Shown: piece after piece, positions 63,896 through 64,000 of the stretch
Layout of the letters: each line of letters starts with the position of its first letter
How positions within the stretch are numbered: position 1 is the stretch's first letter
NCBI RefSeq assembly: GCF_900129295.1
Contig: NZ_FQUU01000004.1
Location: 248,001 to 312,000, forward strand
DNA length: 64,000 nt
Source of the DNA: Flavisolibacter ginsengisoli DSM 18119
GTDB taxonomy: Bacteria > Bacteroidota > Bacteroidia > Chitinophagales > Chitinophagaceae
Direction: 5' to 3'
Notes under the pieces: generated by a model
Databases searched by the model: none
Seen by the model: only the letters and a program-made list of their open reading frames with translations
Told to the model about the DNA's origin: nothing
Position numbers and translations under genes: made by a program

Positions 63896-64000
63896 ATGGC
63901 GAAGAATTTGTTGATAGTTGAGTCTCCTGCAAAAGCTAAGACGATTGAAAAGATTTTGGGTAGCAACTTCGAGGTCAAGAGTTGCTATGGTCACATCCGT
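63896..64000 (+). CDS. topA: DNA topoisomerase I, N-terminus (3' end outside window)
   Basis: The 35 visible residues include [20 protein letters not shown] and then [15 protein letters not shown], the Toprim start of type IA topoisomerase I. The metal-binding glutamate is E9 in VESPAKAKT, and YGHIR is the usual next conserved element. The enzyme relaxes negative supercoils. The gene continues past the window. A weak -7-like TATACTTG lies at 63835-63842, and a CCCAAA/TTTGGG inverted repeat at 63856-63868 sits in the leader. Confidence 0.93.
   Translation, partial: MAKNLLIVESPAKAKTIEKILGSNFEVKSCYGHIR

Noticed and set aside
1-64000. tRNA, rRNA, riboswitch or prophage genes
   Set aside because: Reading the intergenic sequence I found no T-loop/anticodon pattern, ribosomal sequence, recognised riboswitch core or phage structural genes; a covariance-model scan would be decisive.

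Overview
The window looks like chromosome of a Bacteroidota bacterium, most likely family Chitinophagaceae. The evidence is a SusC/SusD pair, a type IX secretion C-terminal sorting domain, an orphan GldM-like protein, a GLPGLI protein, DUF2851 and DUF4403 proteins, HisKA_3/NarL signalling, a moderately AT-rich composition, and matches to the Bacteroidota -7 promoter motif TAnnTTTG. The placement rests on gene content only. I saw no rRNA, tRNA, CRISPR array, phage or intact insertion sequence.

Region 1 (1-6300) is signalling. It holds the C-terminus of a HisKA_3 histidine kinase, then a minus-strand operon with a receiver/five-PAS/HisKA_3 kinase, a receiver-only regulator and a NarL-type regulator (the last two look like tandem duplicates). 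A solitary NarL regulator lies between two long non-coding stretches.

Region 2 (6700-24000) is a mosaic of small accessory genes. It contains a TetR/ABC1-kinase pair, pirin, a DUF4386 membrane protein, an orphan GldM C-terminal-like protein, GNAT, a secreted metallo-beta-lactamase-fold hydrolase and an ArsR-SRPBCC-small protein-VOC operon. It also has an unknown 264-residue protein behind an 11-bp tandem repeat, a GRAM-like membrane protein, a delta-60-repeat T9SS cargo, a PepSY membrane protein and a second VOC protein. Two intergenic regions carry copies of one dispersed, hairpin-rich repeat.

Region 3 (22500-35400) is a polysaccharide utilisation locus. A one-protein transmembrane regulator (propeller, Y_Y_Y, LuxR HTH) is divergent from susC, susD, two surface glycan-binding lipoproteins and two GH16 beta-glucanases. 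One GH16 is lipid-anchored and one is secreted. A beta-1,3(-1,4)-glucan such as laminarin is the likely target. The susC upstream region has spaced GATGTA repeats, and a perfect 18-bp palindrome separates the two GH16 genes.

Region 4 (35500-40400) holds a DUF4403 protein, a GtrA-like protein, argS and a TPR protein.

Region 5 (40570-55200) is a glycogen and alpha-glucan metabolism block: glgB, a secreted GH13 amylase, a sugar MFS, glgC, glgA, a GluP/FucP-like sugar MFS and a ROK glucokinase lacking the usual zinc-binding cysteines. An outer-membrane barrel/GLPGLI pair is inserted in it.

Region 6 (55200-64000) is mainly housekeeping: lipA, an outer-membrane-like protein, OsmC, a 39-residue lipoprotein, and a DUF2851-Maf-UbiA prenyltransferase-KdsC-like HAD-DUF2520 run. 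It ends with an alpha/beta hydrolase, an SGNH hydrolase and the start of topA.

Many genes have a better internal start than the longest frame; where I moved a start, the entry says so.
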